Shown piece after piece: positions 46,293-55,531 of a stretch of DNA of 64,000 nucleotides. Positions within the stretch are counted from its first letter, which is position 1, and each line of letters starts with the position of its first letter. Origin of the DNA: Cerasibacillus sp036516575 (GTDB lineage: Bacteria > Bacillota > Bacilli > Bacillales > Amphibacillaceae); contig NZ_DATBTY010000006.1 of assembly GCF_036516575.1 (NCBI RefSeq), positions 62,001 to 126,000 on the forward strand, in the 5' to 3' direction. The translations under genes were made by a program, and so were the position numbers. Below the pieces are notes generated by a model. The model saw only the letters and a program-made list of their open reading frames with translations. It searched no databases and was not told the DNA's origin.

Positions 46293-46490
46293 GAACATCC
46301 CCGCGGGTACGTCATGCGTCATTATGTCCAAGTAATGCCGTTAAGAACATCCCCGCGGGTACGTCATGCGTGTTAATGTCCAAGTAATGCCGTTAAGAAC
46401 ATCCCCGCGGGTACCACATGCGTGTTAATGCCTAAGCAATGCCGTTAAGAACGCACCACAGGTACAACACGCATTTCAAGATACAGTACC
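46293..46490. repeat. 52-bp tandem array, GC-richer
   Basis: GAACATCCCCGCGGGTAC begins at 46293, 46345 and 46397, with a decayed fourth unit at 46449, exactly 52 bp apart. Each unit carries the palindrome CCCGCGGG and AATGCCGTTAA. It lies between the convergent HAD and serA genes and is clearly more GC-rich than the surroundings. Confidence 0.92.
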
Positions 46491-46505
46491 GTATAACATA
46501 AAATA

Positions 46506-46542
46506 AAAACGCAGTCGGCCTAATATGGTGACTGCGTTTTTT
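46506..46542 (-). terminator. Terminator of serA
   Basis: AAAACGCAGTC and GACTGCGTTTTTT form an 11-bp stem that also works as a terminator on the minus strand, just downstream of the serA stop. Confidence 0.85.
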
Positions 46543-46550
46543 GCTGGTCC

Positions 46551-48137
46551 TTATAAATTAATCGCTTTAACGGTTTTTATTTCATCAAGTTGCTGTAAAG
46601 CATCTAATGTTTCTTCTTTAACATGCTTATCGACTTTTAAGAGCATGATTGCATCTCCCCCGGCATCAGCACGGTCGACTTGCATTGTGGCAATGTTGAC
46701 ATCATGTTCTCCTAATAAATTCCCCATTTTACCGATAACACCTGGTTGGTCATTATGGTAGATAAAGACAATATGTCCTTCTGGTGTTACATCGACGCGG
46801 TAATGATCAACTTTAACAATTCTTGCACCTAAGCCATTAAGTAATGTACCTGCAACACTACGTTTACCGGATTTAGTTGTAACTTCAACAGTGAGTAAGT
46901 TTGTAAATCCTTTAGTTAAAGATGTTTTGTTTTCGTGAACGGCTATCCCTTTACGCTCAGCTAAATATAGGGCATTAACATCATTAACATGAATACCTAA
47001 ATAGCGTTTAAGTAGACCTTTAACAGTGTTGCGTGTTAATGGAGCAACCTCAGTACTAGATAACTCACCAGAATAATAGATATTTACTTCATGAATCACT
47101 TCATCAGTTAAGTAACTTAAAAATTTCCCTAGCTTTTCTGCTAGATAGAAATAAGGCTCAATCTTACTCATAAGTTCTTTCGGTACAGAAGGTAAGTTAA
47201 CTGGATTTTGTACGACACCATCATGTAAAAAGCTAACGACATCATGACTGACATCAACGGCAACATTTTCTTGTGCTTCAACTGTACTCGCCCCAAGATG
47301 TGGTGTTGCAATAACTTCAGGTAACTCAAGTAAACGGTTATCAATGGCTGGTTCTTCTTCAAATACGTCTAAAGCTGCACCAGCTACTTTATTCGAAACA
47401 ATCGCTTCATATAATGCATTTTCGTCAATGATTCCACCACGAGCACAATTAATAATATGAATGCCGTCTTTCATCATAGAAAACGTCTCTTTATTCAATA
47501 GATGCTTGGTGTTTTTCAGAAGTGGGGTGTGGACGGTGATAAAATCTGCCGTTTTGATCACTTCTTCAAGAGTTCCATATCCAATTCCCATTTTTTCAGC
47601 TTTTTCTTTTGTGAAGAATGGGTCATAGGCAATCACGTTCATACGTTGACCTTTCGCACGGTAGGCAACTTCTGTACCAATGCGGCCAAGTCCAATAACC
47701 CCGAGTGTTTTTCCTTTTAATTCAACACCGACATATTTACTTCGTTCCCACTTTTTAGATTTTAATGAATGATGAGCTTGTGGTATTTTTCGTGATAATG
47801 ACATCATCATAGCAACTGTATGTTCAGCAGCTGAATTCGTGTTTGCGTTCGGTGCATTGACAACAATGATTCCATTTTCTGTGGCGGCATCTAGGTCAAT
47901 ATTATCAACTCCTACACCAGCACGAGCGATAATTTTTAAGTTTTTAGCTGCTTCAATCACTTCGCGTGTTACTTGTGTTTGACTTCTTACGAGTAGGGCG
48001 TCGTACTTTTCAATTTGTTCAAGTAGTTCTTCGGCTGTTAATCCTGTTTTAATATCGATATTCATGTCTGATTGTTCTTGTAATGGTTGAATACCTTCAT
48101 CACTTAGTGGGTCTGCAATAAGTATGTGATAAGTCAA
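46551..48137 (-). CDS. serA: D-3-phosphoglycerate dehydrogenase
   Basis: 528 residues, long form. The catalytic/NAD domain has GVGVDNIDLDAAT, LGVIGLGRIGTEVA, CARGGIIDE and ATPHLGASTVEAQ. Next is the intervening domain, then a C-terminal ACT domain (HIVFIYHNDQPGVIGKMG), the usual site of serine feedback. It starts at TTG 48137, seven bases after AGGAGG. It follows the class V aminotransferase gene in the same direction, 36 bases apart. First step of the phosphorylated serine pathway. Confidence 0.95.
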   Translation of the reverse strand: MTYHILIADPLSDEGIQPLQEQSDMNIDIKTGLTAEELLEQIEKYDALLVRSQTQVTREVIEAAKNLKIIARAGVGVDNIDLDAATENGIIVVNAPNANTNSAAEHTVAMMMSLSRKIPQAHHSLKSKKWERSKYVGVELKGKTLGVIGLGRIGTEVAYRAKGQRMNVIAYDPFFTKEKAEKMGIGYGTLEEVIKTADFITVHTPLLKNTKHLLNKETFSMMKDGIHIINCARGGIIDENALYEAIVSNKVAGAALDVFEEEPAIDNRLLELPEVIATPHLGASTVEAQENVAVDVSHDVVSFLHDGVVQNPVNLPSVPKELMSKIEPYFYLAEKLGKFLSYLTDEVIHEVNIYYSGELSSTEVAPLTRNTVKGLLKRYLGIHVNDVNALYLAERKGIAVHENKTSLTKGFTNLLTVEVTTKSGKRSVAGTLLNGLGARIVKVDHYRVDVTPEGHIVFIYHNDQPGVIGKMGNLLGEHDVNIATMQVDRADAGGDAIMLLKVDKHVKEETLDALQQLDEIKTVKAINL

Positions 48138-48173
48138 GTTAAATCCTCCTGCACTATTAATAAATAAATTCCC

Positions 48174-49322
48174 TTACTGTCCTAAATATACCTTTTGGGC
48201 AGCTTGAACTCCTTTTCCAAGTTCAATATCTTTACCAACTTTTCTTAAAGCAATTTCGATAACACCTAAATATTGTAAAACATCAGCCGGTGACGAGTAC
48301 CCCATATGACCAACGCGGAATATTTTGCCTTTTAGATGTTGCTGTCCACCTGCGAGCGACATACCGAATTCTTTTTTAGCAACTTGTCGTAAGTCGTCCG
48401 CAGAAAAATCAACTGGTTTCACTGCTGTCACTGTTGGTGAAGCATCTTTGTCAGTTGTTAATAGTGGGATATTAAGTGCTTTAAAGGCCTCACGTGTCAT
48501 TTCCTTCATCACACGGTGACGCTCGAAAACTTGTTCCATACGTTCTTCCTTCATTAATTTTAACACCTGTTCTAAACCAAATAAAAGTGATAATGCTGGC
48601 GTATATGGCGTTGAGTTTTGTGCTAATTTATTACGATAAGTACGTAAGTCAAAGTAAAATCGTGGACGATCATTTGCCTCCATAACTTTCCAAGCACGTT
48701 CACTAGCAACTAAAAATGTTAGCCCAGGTGGAAGCATCATCGCTTTTTGGGAACCAGTAATAATTAAATCAATTCCCCATTCATCCATTTTTGTTTCGAC
48801 ACCACCAACACATGACACACCATCGACAATCGTAAGAGCATCGGAGTGTTCTCGGACAACTTTTGCAATATCTGCAATCGGATTTAAGACACCTGTTGAC
48901 GTTTCACAATAAGTCATAAAGACAGCTTTAATATCAGTATGCTCATTAAGATGTGCTTTCACTTGGTCCGGTGAAACGGCCTCTCCCCATGGAACATCTA
49001 TACGGTGAGCTTTAATATCGTGTGCTTGGCAGATTTTGTAAAATCGATCACCAAATGCTCCTGTTACAATGACCAATGCTTCTTCATTAGGTTTTACGGC
49101 ATTTGTAACAGCTGCTTCTAATCCTGCTGTTCCACTTCCTGCAAGAATTAAAACATCTTGAGTTGTTCCAAAGACAGCTTGTAACCCAGGCTTTATCTTT
49201 TCTAACAGTTCAGCAGTTTCTGGATCACGGTGTCCAATCATTGGACGACTCATGGCACGTGCCACACTTGGCGGAATGGGTGTTGGACCGGGAATTCGTA
49301 GTAATTGTTGATCAGGTAACAT
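48174..49322 (-). CDS. Class V aminotransferase (alanine-glyoxylate / serine-pyruvate type)
   Basis: A PLP aminotransferase of about 382 residues. The N-terminus LLRIPGPTPIPPSVARAMSRPMIGHRD is typical of the alanine-glyoxylate group. The PLP Lys lies in TGSQKAMMLPPG. ATG 49322 is used here; ATG 49331 is also possible because GGAGG is 3 bases from one and 12 from the other. It is in operon with serA, so it may act as phosphohydroxypyruvate aminotransferase in place of SerC, or interconvert serine, glyoxylate and glycine. Confidence 0.85.
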   Translation of the reverse strand: MLPDQQLLRIPGPTPIPPSVARAMSRPMIGHRDPETAELLEKIKPGLQAVFGTTQDVLILAGSGTAGLEAAVTNAVKPNEEALVIVTGAFGDRFYKICQAHDIKAHRIDVPWGEAVSPDQVKAHLNEHTDIKAVFMTYCETSTGVLNPIADIAKVVREHSDALTIVDGVSCVGGVETKMDEWGIDLIITGSQKAMMLPPGLTFLVASERAWKVMEANDRPRFYFDLRTYRNKLAQNSTPYTPALSLLFGLEQVLKLMKEERMEQVFERHRVMKEMTREAFKALNIPLLTTDKDASPTVTAVKPVDFSADDLRQVAKKEFGMSLAGGQQHLKGKIFRVGHMGYSSPADVLQYLGVIEIALRKVGKDIELGKGVQAAQKVYLGQ

Positions 49323-49574
49323 GATTGTCATTCTCCTCCAATTGACTGAATGTTTATTCAAAATTTATTATCTTTATCAATATTTATAATAATAATAGTA
49401 TACCTGTTATAATGCAATTTTTGGGATAATATGATTGAAACGGTAAACTTGCGTGAACATTACTGAAAAACGTGCCTAATCTAGAAACAAATAGTATTAT
49501 GAAAACTTAAAATGGATAAAAGAATAGACTAGAACAAAAGTGTTTTATTAAATATACTGAACAAGGTAAATATA

Positions 49575-49700
49575 CACCGCTTCGTAAATATACTTCGCTT
49601 TCCGCGGGCGGCTGGTGAGCCTCCTCGTGCTACCGCACTCCGGGGTCTCACCGATGCCTTTTTTCCCGCAGGAGTCTTCGTATATTTCCTACGCTAAAAT
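49575..49700. repeat. GC-rich palindromic dispersed element
   Basis: About 115 bases, GC-rich in AT-rich surroundings. Imperfect mirror arms CGTAAATATACTTCGC...CCGCGGG and CCCGCAGG...CGTATATTTCCTACG enclose GGTGAGCCTCCTCGTG/GGGGTCTCACC. Very similar short elements are scattered in many Bacillaceae genomes (from memory). It has no coding frame and sits in the 390-bp gap between the aminotransferase gene and cydS; I see nothing else nameable in that gap. Confidence 0.7.
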
Positions 49701-49748
49701 TGTATAATGTTCAGCTTCAGGGTTGATCATATTACTTTTGGCCTAGCC

Positions 49749-49856
49749 TCATTCTTCATCAAAGGATATAGGGTCTTTAAATGCTACGATAAAAGCCAAT
49801 AAAATGGATAAAATTAAAACAATGAACGGAGCGATAAAAATGAGAAACTCAGTCAT
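49749..49856 (-). CDS. cydS: CydS-like cytochrome bd microprotein
   Basis: A 35-residue single-pass membrane protein: MTEFLIFIAPFIVLILSILL followed by AFIVAFKDPISFDEE. The ATG at 49856 follows AAGAGGTGA. It lies 17 bases after the cydB stop on the same strand. Size, topology (short acidic tails, one helix) and position match CydS, the small third subunit of Geobacillus-type cytochrome bd that stabilises haem b558. Confidence 0.82.
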   Translation of the reverse strand: MTEFLIFIAPFIVLILSILLAFIVAFKDPISFDEE

Positions 49857-49873
49857 AGAATCACCTCTTGTAT

Positions 49874-50899
49874 TTAGTAATGACGACTCGCTCTACCACG
49901 TACATATTCTTTATTAAACAGAAATAGTTTGAGTAATAGGTATAGAGACGGGAGTAATAAAGCGAATCCAGCTATAAACGCACTAATGAGTGAGATGGCC
50001 ATCGCCTCATTTGTAAAACTATCGTAAAGTGTTAAATGAGGATAAAGTAAATATGGGTAATGTGAAAAGCCGTAACCATAGAAAGCAAAAGCAAACTGAG
50101 CAACTAATAAGATAAAGGCAAGGCCGTAATTCTTTTTCCGAAACAGAAGCCACACGCTACCAAGAAAAAAGATAAACGAAATCGCAAATACCCACCAAAG
50201 TTGTAATAAATTCGCATAGTGTGTTGGATTATGCGATTGTAAAATATAGATAATACCAACTGCGGCAATGATTGTAGGAAAAGCCCAAGTAAGTGCATAT
50301 TTTCTTAATAATTGACTGGCTCGTTCATCTTGAGCCTGGGCAGCATACCAAGTTAGAAAGACAGCTGAAATGTAGAGAAGTGCAGTGATGCTTAATATAA
50401 CGATTCCCCATGTTAATGGACTTGTGAATAGCGTCCAATAATTTAATTGTGGTTCCCCATTGACGATGGAGACAAAACCACCTTCAGAAATTGTAAAAAC
50501 AATGGATAAAGAAGCGGGGAGTAATAACCCAGAAGCACCATAAAGGAATGTGTATCGTTTTTGTTCTGTTTTGCCATATGTTGCAAAAGCATAATAAGCC
50601 CCGCGAATACCAAGTAAAATAACGGCAATCCCAACAGGAACTAAAAGCGTTGTTCCATAGTAAAAGGCCGTTTTTGGAAAGAAACCAACAATCCCGACGA
50701 AGAAGAAGACTAAGAAAACATTCGTCACTTCCCAAACGGGTGATAAGTACCGTTGAATGATCATTGACAAAATATGTTCTTTTCCAGTGAATTCACTATA
50801 TGCATTGAAAAAACCGGCACCAAAGTCAATTGAAGCAATCATCGTATAGCCAAATAAAAACGTCCATAACACGAGAATACCGATGATTTCTAAGTCCAT
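49874..50899 (-). CDS. cydB: Cytochrome bd ubiquinol oxidase subunit II
   Basis: About 341 residues and nine membrane segments. The N-terminus (LEIIGILVLWTFLFGYTMIASIDFGAGFFNAY) is typical of the YthB-type subunit II. ATG 50899 or ATG 50911 could start; AAAGGA is 11 and 0 bases away respectively, so 50899 is preferred. It lies between cydA and the cydS microgene and forms the membrane oxidase that reduces oxygen to water. Confidence 0.9.
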   Translation of the reverse strand: MDLEIIGILVLWTFLFGYTMIASIDFGAGFFNAYSEFTGKEHILSMIIQRYLSPVWEVTNVFLVFFFVGIVGFFPKTAFYYGTTLLVPVGIAVILLGIRGAYYAFATYGKTEQKRYTFLYGASGLLLPASLSIVFTISEGGFVSIVNGEPQLNYWTLFTSPLTWGIVILSITALLYISAVFLTWYAAQAQDERASQLLRKYALTWAFPTIIAAVGIIYILQSHNPTHYANLLQLWWVFAISFIFFLGSVWLLFRKKNYGLAFILLVAQFAFAFYGYGFSHYPYLLYPHLTLYDSFTNEAMAISLISAFIAGFALLLPSLYLLLKLFLFNKEYVRGRASRHY

Positions 50900-50923
50900 T
50901 TTAAGCACCATCCTTTGAAGATA

Positions 50924-52261
50924 TTATGTGTATCTTTCTTTTAATTCACGTTCAATTGGATTTTTATTAAACATCCGTGTTAAAACAATGACTGAACCAA
51001 TACCTAACATGATATACAGTCCAGAAAACAGCCAAAGCATGAGTTCCACTTGATTACTCGTAGTAGCCCCTTCCGCTGTACGCATAATCCCATATAGTAC
51101 CCATGGTTGACGACCGACTTCATTAAGCCACCATCCGGCCTCAATCGCTATCATACTAAGTGGCCCACCAAGGACGAGTAGCCAAAGAAAGGCTTTACTT
51201 TTAATCCACGTCCATTTTCTTTTCACACCAATCCAATATAAGAGTGGCACGATAATTAAGAGTGTGCCAATCCCAACCATAATATTAAATAAGTAATGAA
51301 TGTAGAGTGGTGGAATATCTTCTTCTGGAAATTGGTCTAGACCGATGACTTCAGATGTTGGGCTACCGTGTGCAAGAATACTTAAAGCATATGGTATCTT
51401 AATACCAAAACGAATATCACCATCGTCTGTTAAGTAACCTAGTAACAATAATGGTGCTTGTTTTTGTGTTTCAAAATGCCATTCTGCTGCAGCTAATTTT
51501 TCTGGTTGGTACTGTGCTAAATATTTCCCAGATAAATCTCCAATGATTAATGATGCGACAGAGAAGATAAGTCCAATCGTTAATGTTAAATGTAGTGCTT
51601 TTTTATGATATACATGTTTAGAACCGCGTACCAATCGGTATGCAGCAATGGATGCTAACACAAACGCAGATGTCATAAAAGCAGTTGAAACGACATGGGA
51701 TACTTTTGTTGGCATCGAAGGATTAAACATCGCTAATAGAGGATTAGCATTAATTAATTCTCCATTTAATAAATCAAATCCTTGCGGTGAATTCATAAAC
51801 GCATTAACAGTTGTAATAAAAACCGCTGAAAATGATGACCCAATGGCGACTGGAACGAGTAGGAGTAGATGTTTAAATTGATTGGCGAAACGGTCCCATG
51901 TGTAGAGATAAATGCCTAAAAAAATCGCCTCGAAAAAGAATGCGAATGTTTCCATAAATAGTGGTAGAGCAATAATATGTCCTGCTACCTCCATAAACTT
52001 AGGCCATAATAATGAGAGTAATAAACCGATCGCTGTTCCAGTAACGACACCCACTGCAACCGTGATGGCAAAACCGCGTGTCCATCTTCTAGCGAGTAAT
52101 ATATAATGTTCATCTTGTTTTCGTATTCCTAACCATTGCGCAATCATAATAAAAAGCGGAATTCCAACACCAATTGTTGCGTAGATAATATGAAATGAGA
52201 GGGTCAATTCTGTTAATATTCGACTGTAATACACGGCTTCTTCATTAATCAAACCAAGCAT
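50924..52261 (-). CDS. cydA: Cytochrome bd ubiquinol oxidase subunit I
   Basis: A 445-residue polytopic subunit carrying haems b558, b595 and d. LTLSFHIIYATIGVGIPLFI has the N-terminal haem-ligand His. Also visible are GDLSGKYLAQYQPEKLAAAEWHFET (quinol-site entry), a short Q-loop and the signature WWLNEVGRQPWVLYGIMRTAEGAT. AAAGGA abuts the ATG at 52261, and TTG 52252 is spaced better, so the exact start is open. First large gene of the bd-oxidase operon. Confidence 0.92.
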   Translation of the reverse strand: MLGLINEEAVYYSRILTELTLSFHIIYATIGVGIPLFIMIAQWLGIRKQDEHYILLARRWTRGFAITVAVGVVTGTAIGLLLSLLWPKFMEVAGHIIALPLFMETFAFFFEAIFLGIYLYTWDRFANQFKHLLLLVPVAIGSSFSAVFITTVNAFMNSPQGFDLLNGELINANPLLAMFNPSMPTKVSHVVSTAFMTSAFVLASIAAYRLVRGSKHVYHKKALHLTLTIGLIFSVASLIIGDLSGKYLAQYQPEKLAAAEWHFETQKQAPLLLLGYLTDDGDIRFGIKIPYALSILAHGSPTSEVIGLDQFPEEDIPPLYIHYLFNIMVGIGTLLIIVPLLYWIGVKRKWTWIKSKAFLWLLVLGGPLSMIAIEAGWWLNEVGRQPWVLYGIMRTAEGATTSNQVELMLWLFSGLYIMLGIGSVIVLTRMFNKNPIERELKERYT

Positions 52262-52279
52262 TCCTTTCTAAATATACTT

Positions 52280-52375
52280 TTAATTGAAGGATAATTTTCC
52301 AATAATTGATATAATCATGATTAGCGCTACAATAAATGATAGCCAGATTAAGCGCCGCTCTTGCTTCTTATACAT
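52280..52375 (-). CDS. Putative 31-residue membrane microprotein upstream of cydA
   Basis: ATG 52375 follows AGAGG by 7 bases. It encodes MYKKQERRLIWLSFIVALIM then IISIIGKLSFN, a basic N-terminus plus one transmembrane helix. It lies 18 bases before cydA on the same strand. The topology and placement suggest a further oxidase accessory or regulator; no homologue is recognised. Confidence 0.5.
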   Translation of the reverse strand: MYKKQERRLIWLSFIVALIMIISIIGKLSFN

Positions 52376-52513
52376 ATTTAAACCTCTTCTCTAAACATGA
52401 TTGCTAGTTACTTTTAGCGTCCCCCAAAAACATAAAAACATTTCAACTATCAATTTTCTTATTGGCAAGTTAAAATAAAGGGGATACATATTTATTGTGA
52501 AGGAGACATATAA

Positions 52514-53449
52514 ATGGAAAAAGTGATTATTGATGTTGATACAGGTATTGATGATGCGTTAGCGATTATATTTGCCGAAGAGAGTGGGAAATTAGATTGC
52601 TTAGGGATTACGGCTGTGAATGGAAACGTTCCTGTCGATCAAGTGATGATCAATACGAAAAAAGTCTTTCAACTGATGGGAAAAGAAGACTGGAAAGTAT
52701 ATCGTGGCGCGAGTCGTCCACTCGTTAGAGGCTCCCATCATGAATATTCTGTGCACGGTTCTGACGGAATTGGTGGTGCTTTAGATCATATTGTCGTTAG
52801 TGAAGAAGAGCCTGAGTTATCTGCACCAGACTTTATCATTGAACAAGTCAAAAAGTATCCAGGTGAAGTGACGTTAATTATGGTTGGTCCATTAACAAAC
52901 TTGGCATTAGCACTTAATATAGAACCTGAATTACCGGAATTAGTTAAAGAAGTTGTCATTATGGGAGGGCTTGTAGCCAAAGCAGGTTACGGAAATACGT
53001 TACCAACTTCTGAGTTTAATATTTTTGCTGATGCAGAAGCGGCTAAAGTTGTCTTCCATGCAGGCTTCCGTTTGAAATTAGTCGGTCTTGATGTGACAAC
53101 ACAAACATTTTTAACTCGTGAACATATCGAGAAGTTAAAGGGAACACGCTATTATGATTTTGTGTTAAAAAGTACAGAAATTTATCGGAGCTATAGTAAA
53201 GAAACTCTCGGAATGGATGGGTGTGCTTTACATGACCCATTAACAGTCGGGATTGTTCTTGATCCAACCTTAGTGAAAACAGCATCTCACTATGTTGATG
53301 TTGAAACGAAAAGTGATTTAAGCTATGGGCAGACGATTTGTGATTTTCGCAATCTCTTACAACAGCAACCGAATATGGAAGTATGCCTTGATGTAGATGC
53401 GGAACGCTTTGTAACATTATTTTTAGAAACATTGGCTAAAAGGAAATAA
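52514..53449 (+). CDS. Inosine-uridine-preferring nucleoside hydrolase
   Basis: A 311-residue N-ribosidase. The N-terminal Ca-site cluster VIIDVDTGIDDALAI is diagnostic. Other blocks are SVHGSDGIGG, IMVGPLTNLALAL, EFNIFADAEAA, LVGLDVTTQ and the active-site His region CALHDPLTVGI. ATG 52514 after AAGGAG. It releases the base from purine and pyrimidine nucleosides for salvage. It is monocistronic with its own terminator. Confidence 0.92.
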   Translation: MEKVIIDVDTGIDDALAIIFAEESGKLDCLGITAVNGNVPVDQVMINTKKVFQLMGKEDWKVYRGASRPLVRGSHHEYSVHGSDGIGGALDHIVVSEEEPELSAPDFIIEQVKKYPGEVTLIMVGPLTNLALALNIEPELPELVKEVVIMGGLVAKAGYGNTLPTSEFNIFADAEAAKVVFHAGFRLKLVGLDVTTQTFLTREHIEKLKGTRYYDFVLKSTEIYRSYSKETLGMDGCALHDPLTVGIVLDPTLVKTASHYVDVETKSDLSYGQTICDFRNLLQQQPNMEVCLDVDAERFVTLFLETLAKRK

Positions 53450-53493
53450 GTAAAACAATCAACAGAACTAAATTAATAATTTAATTATTATCA

Positions 53494-53535
53494 AAACACC
53501 TTTTGTTCAAGCAACATGAATAAAAGGTGTTTTTA
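53494..53535 (+). terminator. Terminator after nucleoside hydrolase
   Basis: AAACACCTTTT and AAAAGGTGTTTTT form an 11-bp stem followed by T. An upstream ATG in the symporter frame (53516) lies inside it. Confidence 0.85.
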
Positions 53536-53578
53536 TAATCAAGGATGTAAGCACTTACTAATGACGGGAGGGAGATCG

Positions 53579-55042
53579 GTGGATTATATTATTTTAACGG
53601 AGTTTGTCTTGTATTTCTTATTGATTATTGGAGTAGGGTATTTTACGAGCCGAACGAAGATGAGTCATGATGTGTTTATCTTAGGTGGAAAGAAACTCCC
53701 AGGATGGGCGTTAGCTTTTTCAGAGCGGGCAACAGGTGAGTCAGCATGGCTACTACTTGGATTTACTGGTTTTGTTTTTGCAACTGGATTATCTGGTATT
53801 TGGGTTGCAGCAGGAATTGCTTCTGGAATTATTTTTGCTTGGGCCTTTCTATCTCGGAAATTTATGAGAGAAGCAGAGAAGTATAATGTTCTAACATTGC
53901 CAGATTATCTAGCAACAAAATTTGGCGAAAAGGCAAAAATGATTCGGTGGTTAGCAACGATATTAATTGCAAGTTTTTTCGTTTTTTATGTTGGAGCGCA
54001 ATTAGCAGGAGCAGGAAAATTGTTTCTGACAACTTTTGAAATGAATGAAACAGCAGGAATTATTATTGCTACATTAGTTATTATCGCGACGGCTTTTTTC
54101 GGAGGCTTTATTTCTGTTGTTTGGACAGATATGATTCAAAGTATTATGATGCTAATTACATTATGTGTCTTGCCAATTGTTGCACTCATCTATGTATGGA
54201 CGAATGATTTGTCCATTGCTGAGTCTTTAATTACCGCTGGACCATCCTTTAATGCGTGGCTTGGTGGAACGACTGGCTTTGCGATAGGTGTTTTGTTTTT
54301 TAATAATTTTTCATGGTTTTTTGGATATCTAGGCGGTCAACCACAATTAAGTGCACGATTTATGGCGTTGAAAAATGAAAAGGAAGCTAAACAAGGTATT
54401 TGGATTGCTGTTATTTGGACATTACTCGCTTATACAGGAGCATTTGTAATCGGTTTAGCGGCTATTGCGATGTATAAACAAGGTTCTTTCGTTGATGTGG
54501 AAATTGTATTACCACAAATGATTATTGATTTAATGCCACCATGGATTTCTGGACTATTACTGGCGGGCATTATGGCGGCAATTATTACAACAGCAAACTC
54601 ACAATTAATGGTCGTTACGAGTTCAGTAAGTGAAGATATTATTCATAAAACGTTAGGGTTAAATGTAACTGATCGCCAATTGTTACTTATTTCTAGAATG
54701 ACGGTATTGCTTGCTGGAGTAACTGGTATGATTATTGCTTTATTTTCCGATTCGTTATTGTACCTTGTTGTCAGTTGGGCTTGGGCAGGAGTAGGCGGGA
54801 CATTATCACCAGCAATCCTTCTTACATTTTTCTGGAAACGTTATTCTAGCGTGGGGTTAATTACTACGATTATTTCAGGCTTTGTTTTTACAGTTATTTG
54901 GATTAGTACACCATTGGATGGAATGATAACCTCTCGATTTACGACATTTTTCATTGCAAGCATCTTTGGTATTATTTTTAGTCTTATTTTCCCAGATAGT
55001 CAACAAAAGAAAAAAGAATCAGTTATAGAACAACGTGTCTAA
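53579..55042 (+). CDS. Sodium:solute symporter (SSS family, PutP-like)
   Basis: About 487 residues and 12-13 membrane segments. LGGKKLPGWALAFSERATGESAWLLLGFTG and AIITTANSQLMVVTSSVSEDI are the conserved SSS Na+/substrate regions, closest in pattern to sodium/proline symporters. GTG 53579 follows GGGAGG; earlier in-frame ATGs fall in the upstream terminator. A cre-like TGTAAGCACTTACT lies just upstream at 53546 (weak). Substrate most likely proline but not certain. Confidence 0.82.
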   Translation: MDYIILTEFVLYFLLIIGVGYFTSRTKMSHDVFILGGKKLPGWALAFSERATGESAWLLLGFTGFVFATGLSGIWVAAGIASGIIFAWAFLSRKFMREAEKYNVLTLPDYLATKFGEKAKMIRWLATILIASFFVFYVGAQLAGAGKLFLTTFEMNETAGIIIATLVIIATAFFGGFISVVWTDMIQSIMMLITLCVLPIVALIYVWTNDLSIAESLITAGPSFNAWLGGTTGFAIGVLFFNNFSWFFGYLGGQPQLSARFMALKNEKEAKQGIWIAVIWTLLAYTGAFVIGLAAIAMYKQGSFVDVEIVLPQMIIDLMPPWISGLLLAGIMAAIITTANSQLMVVTSSVSEDIIHKTLGLNVTDRQLLLISRMTVLLAGVTGMIIALFSDSLLYLVVSWAWAGVGGTLSPAILLTFFWKRYSSVGLITTIISGFVFTVIWISTPLDGMITSRFTTFFIASIFGIIFSLIFPDSQQKKKESVIEQRV

Positions 55043-55420
55043 AAAGTGAAACTGTGACATAACTCGTATCAAATAATGGTTAAAGCTTGGTACATCATAT
55101 TTTGTTTACTTGAACGAAAAACAATATTGGGGGAGAATTTGTAAATCCACTCCTTTTTCTTAGATGTAGAGATCTCTATTTATAGATGTTATCATTACAC
55201 CTCAAATACGCCTCAAATCGCAGTATATCTTTGAATGATTAAATGGGATATAACTCCTACTAAAATTATCGACTTACATACCATTGAACCCTCCAATGCG
55301 ATATGAAAGAAAAAGACACGATATAAACGTACAAATCCTCAGCACATTGTCGAGTATTTTCCAAGAGCAATTAATAAATATATTGACTTCTAACATTTGC
55401 ATTATGAAAGTATCAAAAAA
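55043..55420. other. Non-coding gap after symporter gene
   Basis: About 380 AT-rich bases with frequent stops in all frames. I see no recognisable gene, riboswitch or clear repeat. The bidirectional terminator follows at 55421. Confidence 0.4.
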
Positions 55421-55476
55421 GACTAAACGGCCTTAGCCCTCTTGAATACAGAGCTAAAGCCGTTTAGTCAATTTTT
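55421..55476. terminator. Bidirectional terminator before doxX
   Basis: GACTAAACGGC-CTTAGC and GCTAAAGCCGTTTAGTC form a long stem with A and T flanks between convergent genes. Confidence 0.88.
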
Positions 55477-55531
55477 ATAATTTCCGCTTTCTACTTGACA
55501 AGTCCAAGTTCATTCTGGTCTTTTTCCTTAT

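Noticed and set aside
49362..49574. T-box or serine-responsive leader before the aminotransferase-serA operon
   Set aside because: No T-box sequence, specifier loop or leader terminator was found.
53546..53559. cre box before the symporter gene
   Set aside because: TGTAAGCACTTACT lacks the central CG of cre; kept only as a weak remark.
53516..53578. Upstream ATG extension of the symporter gene
   Set aside because: It lies within the terminator hairpin of the nucleoside hydrolase gene; GTG 53579 has a proper ribosome site.
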